Assembly: GCA_030429005.1 (NCBI GenBank)
Contig: JAUIDP010000001.1
Span: 1 to 64,000, forward strand
Direction of reading: 5' to 3'
DNA: 64,000 nt
From: Gammaproteobacteria bacterium
GTDB taxonomy: Bacteria; Pseudomonadota; Gammaproteobacteria; Steroidobacterales; Woeseiaceae
In this document: one piece after another, positions 9,990-19,419 of the stretch
Layout: each line of letters begins with the position of its first letter
Numbering within the stretch: the first letter of the stretch is position 1
The notes under the pieces: generated by a model
The model's input: only the letters and a program-made list of their open reading frames with translations
Database searches by the model: none
Told to the model about the DNA's origin: nothing
Translations under genes and position numbers: made by a program

Positions 9990-10382
9990 TCACAAGTTTC
10001 GACCCACTATCCAGCCGATGGCAAAGCCGATGCCGCCGGCAAATATCGTGTACCACGGAAGGAAGCGAAACAACTGCATCGGCTCCTGGGTCCCGCTGAA
10101 CATGTCGTTCAGGTTAACGGCGTAGGCGTAGTGCAGGTAAACCGCCAGGCCAACCGCCGGGATCGCGAAACCGATCGTACCGCAGGCCAGGCGCTTGCCC
10201 GCACCGCCCCAGCGCCCCTGCCCTCGCCAGACTGCCCACACGGACAATAGCAGCACGATGCCAAGCGGCAGATAATTTCGCAGCAGGTATTGCCGCGTTT
10301 CCTGCACCTCGCCGAACCATGCAGCAGCGGCGAGCAACAACAACAGGACGGGCAGGACCCGGACGAACACCAGCCGGGTCAC
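9990..10382 (-). CDS. small multi-pass membrane protein, hypothetical
   Basis: ORF with several TM helices; 4-nt overlap with mltD stop. Confidence 0.6.
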   Translation of the reverse strand: MTRLVFVRVLPVLLLLLAAAAWFGEVQETRQYLLRNYLPLGIVLLLSVWAVWRGQGRWGGAGKRLACGTIGFAIPAVGLAVYLHYAYAVNLNDMFSGTQEPMQLFRFLPWYTIFAGGIGFAIGWIVGRNL

Positions 10383-12292
10383 GGCGTGCTCATCACCGGA
10401 AATTGCACACGTGTTCCTGCCCGCACATTGTGCAGGTCCAGCCCGGGGTTGTACTGCCGGAACAGCCAGATCGGCACGTCATACTTGCGCAGCGACAGGA
10501 TCCAGACTGACTCGCCGGGAGCAACTTCGTGCTCGGTTATGCCGGTGATGACGTGTTCGCGAAAAAAAGCGTCCTGCTGCGCGCGATGGTATTCCTCGCG
10601 ACGGGATTCGAAGGTCTGCGCATCGACCGTGCCGAGGTCCAGCCGAATCCGGTCACCGACCTGTACCGGTGTGCGAAATGCCAGCCCGTTCAGGTCACGC
10701 AATCGTTGCGTCTTGATCTCCAGCCAGTCGCCGTAGTGCCCCAGTGTTTCCAGCGGGTGCACCTCGATCGTGCCATCGTCCGCGACGCTGTAGTCGCTCG
10801 GGTCGGAAAGCAATGCGGTTTGCGAAGCGTCACTCACTGTTGCCGCGAGGTCCTGTGTGACCACGAGTGGTGACTCTTCTTCCACTGCCGGCTCTGCTTC
10901 CCCGGGCGGCTCGGGCTGCGGCTCCTGCACACTCGCAATCACGGTGTCTTCCGGCTCGGTCGACGCAACCACCGCCGGGGCCGGGCCGGCGGCCGGCAGC
11001 CGTAATTCCTGGCCGGCACGGATGCTGTGCGAGTTACGCAGGCCATTCAGCGCTACCAGCGTCGAAACGCGTGTCCTGTAGGTTTCTGCAATCTGCGAGA
11101 GCGTGTCGCCGCGCTGCACTGTGTGGAACATGTCTGGCAGCTGCTCGTCCTGCCAGCTGCCCGCCGGTATCGCGGCCAGGAGTTCATCGGCGTCCGCGTC
11201 GATCATGGCACGCGGCACCCGCATCGTGAAGCCACGCGGCAAGTGCTTGTTACCGGTTTCGATCGTCGCCTGGATGGCGGGGTTGTACTCAACCAGCTTT
11301 TGCCTGCTGATCCCGAACGCGTCGGCGACATCCTGCAGGGGGACGTATGACGCCAGCGTGAAGACAGCGTAATCCACCGGTTTGTCGACAACCGTGTTCG
11401 GGAAGTAGCGTTCGGCATTCTGGTCCACGTGCATTGCGGCGAGGAAAGCAACGTAGAAATTGCGCGACGCAAAGCCGAATGTCCGGCCCTTGTAGTTGCG
11501 CAGGATATCGACATAGGCCGTGTCGCCGAATTCGCGCATGGCGCGGCGCACACCACCGAGGCCATGGTTATAAGCGGTAATCGCCATCGGCCAGTTGCCG
11601 GTAATCGAGTAGTTGTATGCCAGCAGCTGCCCCGCCGCCCGCGATGCAGCGAACGGGTCGTTACGCTCATCGAGAACGTGATCGACGCGCATGAAGCGGC
11701 GGCCGGTACTCCGCGTAAATTGCCAGATGCCCGACGCGCCGACATGCGAACGCGCCGCCGGGTTGTACGACGACTCGACGTGCGGCAATGCTGCCAGTTC
11801 GACCGGCACCTGCAGCGCCCTGAGTTCGCTGTCAATGAAGTCGCGCCAGCGGCCCGCACGAATCAGGCCTTCGCGAAACCGGTCGCTGAGCCCCTGCTGG
11901 TAGCGAATCTGGTTGATCGCCTGTTGCAGTGTCTCGTTGCTGACGCCATCCGGCCACAACGCCAGCACCCGCTCTTCGTCGTTGGTCAGGTTGGTCCGTT
12001 TGCCGCTGGCCAGCGATCGCAGTATCGCCTTGATCCCGTCGCGCCGTTTGGCCGCGGCTCGTTGCCGGGTGCGACGGCTGTCACCGGTTGCAAAGTCGAT
12101 GTGTTCATAGACCACCGCCAGGTTGCGTGAATCGTGCAATACGCCCTGGTTGGTGGTGTATCGTGTGAAAATAGAGACCCAGAAATCGACGTCCGGCTGC
12201 AACTCGGCGGGTTGTGGGAAGGTCTCATCAGCAGCGACAGGGCCTGCGAGGAGGGCCAGCAGGAGGAACAAAAGTGGTCTTGGGCTTGTCAT
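10379..12292 (-). CDS. mltD: membrane-bound lytic murein transglycosylase D with LysM
   Basis: ALPHVESSYNPAARSHVGASGIWQFTRSTGR SLT domain; LysM FHTVQRGDTLSQIAETY. Confidence 0.9.
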   Translation of the reverse strand: MTSPRPLLFLLLALLAGPVAADETFPQPAELQPDVDFWVSIFTRYTTNQGVLHDSRNLAVVYEHIDFATGDSRRTRQRAAAKRRDGIKAILRSLASGKRTNLTNDEERVLALWPDGVSNETLQQAINQIRYQQGLSDRFREGLIRAGRWRDFIDSELRALQVPVELAALPHVESSYNPAARSHVGASGIWQFTRSTGRRFMRVDHVLDERNDPFAASRAAGQLLAYNYSITGNWPMAITAYNHGLGGVRRAMREFGDTAYVDILRNYKGRTFGFASRNFYVAFLAAMHVDQNAERYFPNTVVDKPVDYAVFTLASYVPLQDVADAFGISRQKLVEYNPAIQATIETGNKHLPRGFTMRVPRAMIDADADELLAAIPAGSWQDEQLPDMFHTVQRGDTLSQIAETYRTRVSTLVALNGLRNSHSIRAGQELRLPAAGPAPAVVASTEPEDTVIASVQEPQPEPPGEAEPAVEEESPLVVTQDLAATVSDASQTALLSDPSDYSVADDGTIEVHPLETLGHYGDWLEIKTQRLRDLNGLAFRTPVQVGDRIRLDLGTVDAQTFESRREEYHRAQQDAFFREHVITGITEHEVAPGESVWILSLRKYDVPIWLFRQYNPGLDLHNVRAGTRVQFPVMSTP

Positions 12293-12436
12293 TTATATTA
12301 ATTCAAGTTTCAATCGTAAATTATTGATTAGTTCACAGAAAAATGCACCGGAAGTACGTAGTTTCGGCAATGCTAATGAGCATTGCCCGGTACGGCAATG
12401 CCGCCACCTGACAGGGCTTAGCAGGCTCGCACGCCA

Positions 12437-13741
12437 ATGACGAAAATTCGCCTACATATCAATGACCTCACGCCTCTCTCGTGGTTCGCGCTGCTGCTCC
12501 TGTGGAGCGGCGGCTTTGCGCAGGCGGGCGAAGCCGCGGTCGACCCGGGTGACAGCGGCACCGATGTCATCGAGGATGTCACCGACGACCCGGACTCGCG
12601 CTCCAGCGAAGTTTCCGCCGAAGTGGAAGAAATGGTCGACCCGGTCGTGCACGAATCGTCCGTGCCGCTCGCCGATGCGGTTTCCACGGCAGGCAGCAAG
12701 GCAAAGTCCCTGGAACTGCTTGGCGCCAGGGTGCGCCCGGGTACATCGAAGCGGCTATCCTGGTCCGCGACGGAATTGTTCGAAGGCGTACCTGTATCGA
12801 CACCGGTGCTGGTCCTCAACGGTGCAGAACCGGGCCCGACGCTGTGCCTGACGGCGGCGGTGCACGGCGACGAGTTGAACGGCATTGAAATGGTGCGCCG
12901 GGTCATGCACGACCTGGCACCGAAAGAGGTCTCCGGTGCAATCATCGGTATTCCAATTGTCAACGTACAGGGTTTTCGGCGCGGCTCTCGCTACCTGCCG
13001 GACCGCCGCGACCTGAACCGCTATTTCCCTGGCAATCCGAACGGCAGTGCAGCGGCTCGTATCGCGCACTCGTTTTTTGTCAATGTCATCGCGCATTGCG
13101 ATGCGCTGATCGACTTGCACACCGGTTCGAACAGTCGTGCCAACCTGCCGCAGATCCGGGCGGATCTGCGCGATCCTGACGTTGTCACGCTGACCCAGGG
13201 ATTTGGCTCGATGGTCATCCTGCACAGCACTCCCAGTGTCGGTACGTTGCGGCACGCCGCAACCCGGGCCGGCATACCTACCGTGACGCTCGAAGCCGGC
13301 GGCCCGTCGGAGCTCGAACTCAATGAAGTCCGTCATGGCGTGCGGGGTATCGAGACGCTGGTCAATACGCTCGGCATGATCGACAAGAAACGATTCTGGA
13401 GTGACCCCGAGCCGGTCTATTACCGTTCGTCGTGGGTGCGTGCAGACAACGGCGGCATCCTGCTGTCTGACGTCAGCCTTGGCAGCACGGTCCGTAAAGG
13501 CGACCTCCTCGGCACGATCAACGACCCGATGAGCAATGCCCGCAGCGAACTCCGTTCACCCTACACGGGACGCATTATCGGCCTGGCCAGGAACCAGGTC
13601 GTCATGCCGGGCTTCGCAGCATTCCATGTCGGTATCCAGACAGCCGACACGCCGACCGAAGATGCAATCGACGACTCGGTCCTGAGCAAGAAGCAAAGCG
13701 AGACTCGCGACTACATCGACGATATGTCTGAAGAAGAGTGA
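12437..13741 (+). CDS. succinylglutamate desuccinylase/aspartoacylase family protein with signal peptide and acidic N-terminal extension
   Basis: AAVHGDELNGIEMVRR, DRRDLNRYFPGNPNGS, DLHTGSNSR zinc carboxypeptidase-like motifs. Confidence 0.88.
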   Translation: MTKIRLHINDLTPLSWFALLLLWSGGFAQAGEAAVDPGDSGTDVIEDVTDDPDSRSSEVSAEVEEMVDPVVHESSVPLADAVSTAGSKAKSLELLGARVRPGTSKRLSWSATELFEGVPVSTPVLVLNGAEPGPTLCLTAAVHGDELNGIEMVRRVMHDLAPKEVSGAIIGIPIVNVQGFRRGSRYLPDRRDLNRYFPGNPNGSAAARIAHSFFVNVIAHCDALIDLHTGSNSRANLPQIRADLRDPDVVTLTQGFGSMVILHSTPSVGTLRHAATRAGIPTVTLEAGGPSELELNEVRHGVRGIETLVNTLGMIDKKRFWSDPEPVYYRSSWVRADNGGILLSDVSLGSTVRKGDLLGTINDPMSNARSELRSPYTGRIIGLARNQVVMPGFAAFHVGIQTADTPTEDAIDDSVLSKKQSETRDYIDDMSEEE

Positions 13742-14673
13742 CGGAACGCAGGTCACTGTACAGCTATTGGGGCCCGCGCTACTGGCCTTCGTGGCTCGGG
13801 CTGGCATTCTTGCGCCTCATCTGTCTCCTGCCGCATTCGGCCCGTCTCGCCATTGGCCGGCTGATCGGCCGGCTGGCGCACCGCGCTGGCGGTGAACGCC
13901 GGGCCATCGTCCGGCGCAATATCGAATTGTGTTTCCCGGCGCTCAGCACCGCCGAGCGCAATGAACTTGCCAGGAAACATTTCATCGCTCTGGGCATGTC
14001 GGTGATCGAAATGGGCCTGGGTCGCTGGGCGGGCGATGCCGAGATCCGCACGCTATGCGAGCTGGAGAACGTGCATTACGTAACCGAAGCACTGGCAGAG
14101 GGCCGCGGCGTCATTCTTCTCAGCGCACATTTCACAACGCTTGAATTCAGTGGCCGTGCCGTGCAGATGGCAGGAGTTGTTTTCGACGCGGTATACAGGC
14201 GCAATCGCAGCGACTTTGTTACCGAGTTCCTGCGCACCGGCCGAGAGCGCTCCGCCGATGCGACGATCGAAAAGCGCGATATCAAGACGATGGTTCGACG
14301 GCTGCGCGAAGGCAAGGCCGTCTGGTATGCACCGGACCAGAGCTATAAACGCAAGGGTGCAGTTGTCGTACCGTTCTTCGGCGAACCGACAATGCATACG
14401 ACAGCAACGTCAACGCTTGCGCGGCTCGGCAAGGCGGCCGTCGTACCGTTCTTTCCGGTGCGGCGCAAGGACGGTACGTACCTGCTGAAATTCTTCGCGC
14501 CATTCGAAGACTTTCCAGGCGATGACCCCGTTGCCGACGTCATGCGCTACGTACACGTCCTCGAGGATCACATCCGGACCTGCCCGGAGCAGTATTTCTG
14601 GGTCCACCGCAAGTTCAAGGACCTGCCACCCGGCTACGCTGACGCTTACGCGGACCTCGACGCCGCAAAATAA
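13738..14673 (+). CDS. lysophospholipid/lipid A acyltransferase (LpxL/HtrB family)
   Basis: HFTTLEFSGR, YRRNRSDFVTEF, YAPDQSYKRKGAVVVPFFG; ATGA overlap with upstream gene. Confidence 0.9.
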   Translation: MTERRSLYSYWGPRYWPSWLGLAFLRLICLLPHSARLAIGRLIGRLAHRAGGERRAIVRRNIELCFPALSTAERNELARKHFIALGMSVIEMGLGRWAGDAEIRTLCELENVHYVTEALAEGRGVILLSAHFTTLEFSGRAVQMAGVVFDAVYRRNRSDFVTEFLRTGRERSADATIEKRDIKTMVRRLREGKAVWYAPDQSYKRKGAVVVPFFGEPTMHTTATSTLARLGKAAVVPFFPVRRKDGTYLLKFFAPFEDFPGDDPVADVMRYVHVLEDHIRTCPEQYFWVHRKFKDLPPGYADAYADLDAAK

Positions 14674-15377
14674 CCTGCCAGCAACTGCTCCCAGCAGTCT
14701 TCGTCGTAGTGCAGTTGCGGGTCCTGTGTCTTGATTTTCTGCAGCGAGCGGTGCAAACGACTCAGCGTCTTTTGCTGCCAGGGGCCCGCCGGCAGCAGCC
14801 GGCCGCGATCGAAATCCAGCATCCACAATTCGCCCGCGGCGTCGATTTGCAGGTTGTAGGCATTCATGTCGGCGTGATACACGCCATGCGAGTGAAAATC
14901 ATGGATGCCCCTGCCGAGATCCTGCCAGAATGCCTCTCCACCGACCTGCGCGTGAATCCAGGTCGATAGCGGTTGTACCCCGGGCACCCGCACGGTAATC
15001 AGGTCTGCGGTATAAAACGGACCCCTGCGTACGTAGCGCGCCGCCGCCGGACGAGGAACGCGCAAACCGTTGTCAGACATCTTGGCCAGCATGCGCCACT
15101 CGCGAAACGGCCGGGTATCATCGGCGCCGGTCCAGACATAGCGGTCCCTGACCAGTTTGCCGATCAGACCACCACGAACGTAGTGGCGCAACACGAACTG
15201 CCGTGGAATGTTGCCCACGTACATCGTATTGCCGCGCCCGGATGAGCCGAGCCGACCCCGGATCGGCTCGGCATGCAGCCAGCCACGCGGCGTGAACCGG
15301 TCTTCAGAGATACTGCTGATGACTTGCCGGTCGTAGAGTATCGCGCCGCGGCGGGTCTGTTCGACGGTCTCCGTCAA
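14646..15377 (-). CDS. kdkA: 3-deoxy-D-manno-octulosonic acid kinase
   Basis: HYVRGGLIGKLVRDRYVWTGADDTRPFREWRML, GVYHADMNAYNLQID, LDFDRGRL. Confidence 0.9.
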   Translation of the reverse strand: MTETVEQTRRGAILYDRQVISSISEDRFTPRGWLHAEPIRGRLGSSGRGNTMYVGNIPRQFVLRHYVRGGLIGKLVRDRYVWTGADDTRPFREWRMLAKMSDNGLRVPRPAAARYVRRGPFYTADLITVRVPGVQPLSTWIHAQVGGEAFWQDLGRGIHDFHSHGVYHADMNAYNLQIDAAGELWMLDFDRGRLLPAGPWQQKTLSRLHRSLQKIKTQDPQLHYDEDCWEQLLAGYFAASRSA

Positions 15378-15542
15378 TCGAGTTGCCCGGTTTTTGAGAA
15401 TTTCACGAGTTTTATCGACATTTCGCGTAAATATTGCTTATTTTCAGCGAATTCTATGGCTGTCTAATTGTCGAAACAGCTTGTTTTGGCAAGCCGCGCC
15501 GGCACATCCTGAAGATCTGCTAATTTATCGAATTTCGCAACA

Positions 15543-15725
15543 TTTTGGCGATTTTTCATCATATTTTGCCGATTTTATACGCCGAATTCAGCCGAAATTC
15601 GCCGAAATTGCAACGCGTATTCAGTCGCTACCTTCAGGACCGGGCAATTTCCCGCTACTTTCTGTCCCGACTGCAACACCGATCTCATTTTTTCGGATTT
15701 TTTTCGGAATTTAACCGATTTTCGG
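15543..15725. promoter_or_regulatory. AT-rich region with helically phased A/T tracts (predicted curved DNA) upstream of kdkA
   Basis: T4-5 tracts starting 15543, 15552, 15564, 15573, then GCCGAATTCA GCCGAAATTC GCCGAAATTG (10-bp units 15581-15610); second cluster ~15688-15725. Confidence 0.5.
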
Positions 15726-15749
15726 AAATTATAGCAGCGCATTCCGGGC

Positions 15750-15977
15750 TTACCCGGCCTCGTCGAGAAAATACTGTGCGCCACAGTAAGGGCACTTGGC
15801 CTCGCCCGTTTCGGCGATTGGCAGGTATACCTTGGGATGCGAATTCCACAGGTACATGCCCGGCATCGGGCAGGACAACGGCAATTCGTCGGCGCGCACC
15901 TTGTAACGGTGCTGGGCATTGGCCGGAATCAGGTCTTGGTCTACGGTACCGGTTCTCGAGGTCACTCTTTGTCTCAT
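15750..15977 (-). CDS. zinc-finger domain-containing protein (zf-CHCC, NDUFS6-like)
   Basis: LPLSCPMPGMYLWNSHPKVYLPIAETGEAKCPYCGAQYFLD. Confidence 0.85.
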   Translation of the reverse strand: MRQRVTSRTGTVDQDLIPANAQHRYKVRADELPLSCPMPGMYLWNSHPKVYLPIAETGEAKCPYCGAQYFLDEAG

Positions 15978-16043
15978 CGTGGTGATCGGGCTGTGTTGCG
16001 GCCCCGATTATAAGCACAGCTGCCGGTCGCGGCTATGCATTGC

Positions 16044-18920
16044 TCAGGCACCGGACCCGCCCAGGTAGTTTGCCCACATCCTGCCGACAAACTCCCGCAG
16101 CTCGGTAAACTCGACCTGGGGTATCCGGGTCGGCATATCGTCGAGCAGCAGGTGGTGCGCGCGGTGTCGCAACCTGCGGTAGCTTTCCTGCAGCCGGGCC
16201 GCGTCCGCCGCATCGATCAGACCATTCTCCGCCAGTCCGTCCAGTTGGCGGATGTTGTCGGTGAACCTGATCACAGCCGGATGCTGCGCGGCGTTGGCCA
16301 GCACCAGGTATTGCACCAGGAACTCGATATCGCCAATACCGCCCTGGCCCTGCTTCAGGTCGAACATCTCCGCATCCGTATTGTCCAGGTTCGCGCGCAT
16401 GCGGGCGCGCATCGACAACACGTCGTTGCGTAACGTGTCCTTGTGCAAACCCGCCGTCAGCGTCTTGTACCGAATGTCGTCAAATTGCTTCGCGATCCGG
16501 TCGCTGCCGGCGACAACCCGTGCTCGCAACAGCGCCTGGTGCTCCCAGGTCCAGGCGTTCTCTTCCTGGTAGCGAGCAAATGCCTCGGTATTCGACACCA
16601 GCAGGCCGGACTTGCCGTCGGGGCGCAGCCGTGTATCGACTTCGTACAGGACGCCCGACGCAGTACGGGTCGTCAGGAAATGCACCAGGCGGCGGACCAG
16701 GCGCGTGAAGAACATCGAATGGTCCAGTGGCCTGGCGCCGTTGGTCATGGCGCCCGGCGTGACGGAGTCGTGCAGGAATACGAGATCGAGATCCGAGCCG
16801 TAGGACAACTCCAGGCCACCGAACTTGCCGTAGGCGACGATCGCGAATCCGGCCGCATCCGGCTCACCGTATTGGTCCCCGAGGTCGCGCCAGGCGACGC
16901 GCAACGCATATTCGATGACCGTCTCTGCAAGTTCCGTCAGGCAATCACTGACACGCATGACCGGCAGGGCGCCATCGTAGTCGGCGATCGCGACACGAAA
17001 CTGCATAGAACGCTGGAACCTGGCGAGAATTTCCATCTGCGCTTCGCTGTCGTTCTTATCCGCCACGGCAGTTCGATCAAGAAGCTCTGCCGTCATGTCG
17101 GCGCGCGAAAGGCTGCTGAGGTAGCTGCCCGGGTCGAGCAATTCGTCAAGCAGGGCCGGATACTGCGCGACCTGGCGCGTCACGTAGTCGCTGCGCGCGC
17201 AAAGCTCGACGAGTTTCGCCATGGCGCTGTCGTTCTCGTTCAGCAGTGCAATATAAGCACTGCGGCGCAGGATTTTCTCCGCGACGCTCAGCACGCGCCG
17301 CAGTGTTTGCTGTGGTACGTCCGTGTGCCTGAGCAATGCGAACAGCTTGGGCACGAACTGTTCGAGCCTGCGGTTGGCGCTGATATCCGCGTAGGCCGCC
17401 GTCGCCCGGAACTGGCAAATGATCTCCGCCAGTTCATCAGCCGCCGCAAATCCTTCCTGCTGCAAGGCAGCGGCCCAATCCTGCTGTTCCGCTGAGCGCG
17501 CCCAAAGCTCTTGCACGGATTGCGTGTATTCCGCATCGACATCGATCGCGCGCTCGCGGAACGCAATCTTGTCGAATTGCCGCATGACGATGTTCCGATG
17601 CTGCTCGAGTTTTGCGGCCAGCTGTTGCCAGTCGCCGAGTCCAATCGCCAGCGCAAGGCGGGCACGATCAACATCGCCGACAGGCAAGTCGTGGGTCTGC
17701 TGGTCGCGGATTGCCTGGATGAAATTTTCGACCCGGCGCAGAAAACGATAAGCGGCCGCCAGCTCGTCGACATCCGCCGCGGACAGGTCGTGACTGCCAG
17801 CCAGCCGCGGCAGAATGTCCAGCAGTGCACTACCCTGCAGTTGCTGCTGACCACCGCCGCGGACCAGCTGCAGCGACTGGACGACAAATTCGATCTCACG
17901 AATCCCGCCGGGGCCCAGCTTGACGTTGTCGGCGAGCTCCCTGCGCTGAACTTCCGCTGATATCAGTGCGTGCATTTCACGCAATGACTCGAACACGCCG
18001 TAGTCGAGATAGCGCCGGTAGACAAACGGCAGGATGATATTGTCGTAAAGATCAGCGAGCCTGTCGGCCGCAGGCTGCGGCCCTGCAACTCTAGCCTTGA
18101 CGTAGGCGTAACGTTCCCAACCGCGGCCATGCTGCAGCAGGTATGACTCGAGAGCGGCGAAACTTGCAACCGGCGGGCCGCTGTCACCGAAAGGCCGCAG
18201 ACGCGTGTCGACGCGAAAGGCAAACCCGTCAGCCGTCGGCGCCTCCAGCACGGTCACCACCACGCGGCTGACCCGGGTAAAGTACTCCTGCGGGCTCAGC
18301 GATTTGCGGCCGTCGCTGTCGTTGCCGCCCGGGTAGAGAAAAATCAGGTCGATATCAGATGACAGGTTCAGTTCGCGTCCGCCGAGCTTGCCCATACCAA
18401 GCACGACCAGTCCGACCGGCGCTCCATGCGCATCGCTGACAATGCCGAAACGTTCCTGCACCTGGCGTTCGGCAAAGCCGACGGCAGCCAGCAACAGTGC
18501 ATCGGCCAGGTCGGATGTTGCCAGCAGCGTCTCCTGCAACGTAGCCATGCCGGAGTATTCCCGCCACAGCAGGTGCAGGTAGTACCGATTCCGGTAACGG
18601 CGAATGTCCTGCTGCGCGATATCGGGGTCGGTGTAACGGCTCGCAACATCGCGGGCAAACTGCTGCAGCTGGACCCGGTCCGGCGGTTCATCGAGCAATG
18701 CACCCTGTTGCAGAAACCAGTCGGTTTCCCGTTGCAACACGGTCGCTGCGAATTCGCTGCAGGCCAGCATGCGCACCAGGGGCTGCAGCCGCGACGCCGG
18801 TACTCTGTCGACAAACCCGCATGCCAAGAGGTTCTCGAGTACACGTGCCGTGCTGCTCCGCAGCACTGCCGGCAGCGCATCCAGTTCCCGCTCGACCTGC
18901 CTGTTATTTGCCTGCTCCAT
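16044..18920 (-). CDS. glnE: bifunctional glutamine-synthetase adenylyltransferase/deadenylyltransferase
   Basis: Two nucleotidyltransferase halves: LGGRELNLSSDIDLIFLYP and FGGLELSYGSDLDLVFLHD. Confidence 0.97.
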   Translation of the reverse strand: MEQANNRQVERELDALPAVLRSSTARVLENLLACGFVDRVPASRLQPLVRMLACSEFAATVLQRETDWFLQQGALLDEPPDRVQLQQFARDVASRYTDPDIAQQDIRRYRNRYYLHLLWREYSGMATLQETLLATSDLADALLLAAVGFAERQVQERFGIVSDAHGAPVGLVVLGMGKLGGRELNLSSDIDLIFLYPGGNDSDGRKSLSPQEYFTRVSRVVVTVLEAPTADGFAFRVDTRLRPFGDSGPPVASFAALESYLLQHGRGWERYAYVKARVAGPQPAADRLADLYDNIILPFVYRRYLDYGVFESLREMHALISAEVQRRELADNVKLGPGGIREIEFVVQSLQLVRGGGQQQLQGSALLDILPRLAGSHDLSAADVDELAAAYRFLRRVENFIQAIRDQQTHDLPVGDVDRARLALAIGLGDWQQLAAKLEQHRNIVMRQFDKIAFRERAIDVDAEYTQSVQELWARSAEQQDWAAALQQEGFAAADELAEIICQFRATAAYADISANRRLEQFVPKLFALLRHTDVPQQTLRRVLSVAEKILRRSAYIALLNENDSAMAKLVELCARSDYVTRQVAQYPALLDELLDPGSYLSSLSRADMTAELLDRTAVADKNDSEAQMEILARFQRSMQFRVAIADYDGALPVMRVSDCLTELAETVIEYALRVAWRDLGDQYGEPDAAGFAIVAYGKFGGLELSYGSDLDLVFLHDSVTPGAMTNGARPLDHSMFFTRLVRRLVHFLTTRTASGVLYEVDTRLRPDGKSGLLVSNTEAFARYQEENAWTWEHQALLRARVVAGSDRIAKQFDDIRYKTLTAGLHKDTLRNDVLSMRARMRANLDNTDAEMFDLKQGQGGIGDIEFLVQYLVLANAAQHPAVIRFTDNIRQLDGLAENGLIDAADAARLQESYRRLRHRAHHLLLDDMPTRIPQVEFTELREFVGRMWANYLGGSGA

Positions 18921-18954
18921 GTCGTGCAGTCTACATCGAGTTACACTGCGGGCT

Positions 18955-19419
18955 ATGGCCAGTCATCTGCTAATTGTGTTCCATACGCAATCGGGTACGA
19001 CCTCGCAAATGGCGGACGCCGTCATCGCCGGGGCGATGAGTGATGACGTCGAGAATGTCGAGGTCCGCGTCAGGCCGGCCCTCGAAGCCGACGCCGAGGA
19101 CCTGCTGTGGTGCGACGGGTTCCTGCTCGGCACACCGGAAAATTTCGGCTACATGAGCGGCGCCATGAAGTACTTCCTGGACCGGTCGTTTTATCCCTGC
19201 GAAGGCAAGGTCGACGGCAAACCCTTTGCCTTGTTCGTGCGCGCCGGCAATGACGGCACCGGTGCAATCAGCAGCATGCGCCGCATACTGAGCGGCCTGT
19301 CCGTGCGCGAGGTACAGGAACCGGTCCTGATCGCCGGTGAATTCGATGCGGGCCGGCTTGCTGAATGCGAGGACCTCGGCCTGACGATGGCCGCGGGCCT
19401 GGAGGCAGGAATATTCTAG
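18955..19419 (+). CDS. flavodoxin/NAD(P)H-dependent oxidoreductase-like protein
   Basis: FHTQSGTTSQMADAV P-loop; GTPENFGYMSGAMKYFLDR. Confidence 0.88.
   Translation: MASHLLIVFHTQSGTTSQMADAVIAGAMSDDVENVEVRVRPALEADAEDLLWCDGFLLGTPENFGYMSGAMKYFLDRSFYPCEGKVDGKPFALFVRAGNDGTGAISSMRRILSGLSVREVQEPVLIAGEFDAGRLAECEDLGLTMAAGLEAGIF

Noticed and set aside
15394-15985. Plus-strand ORFs of 106 and 146 aa in the AT-rich gap
   Set aside because: Low-complexity translations of phased A/T tracts, antisense to the zf-CHCC gene.
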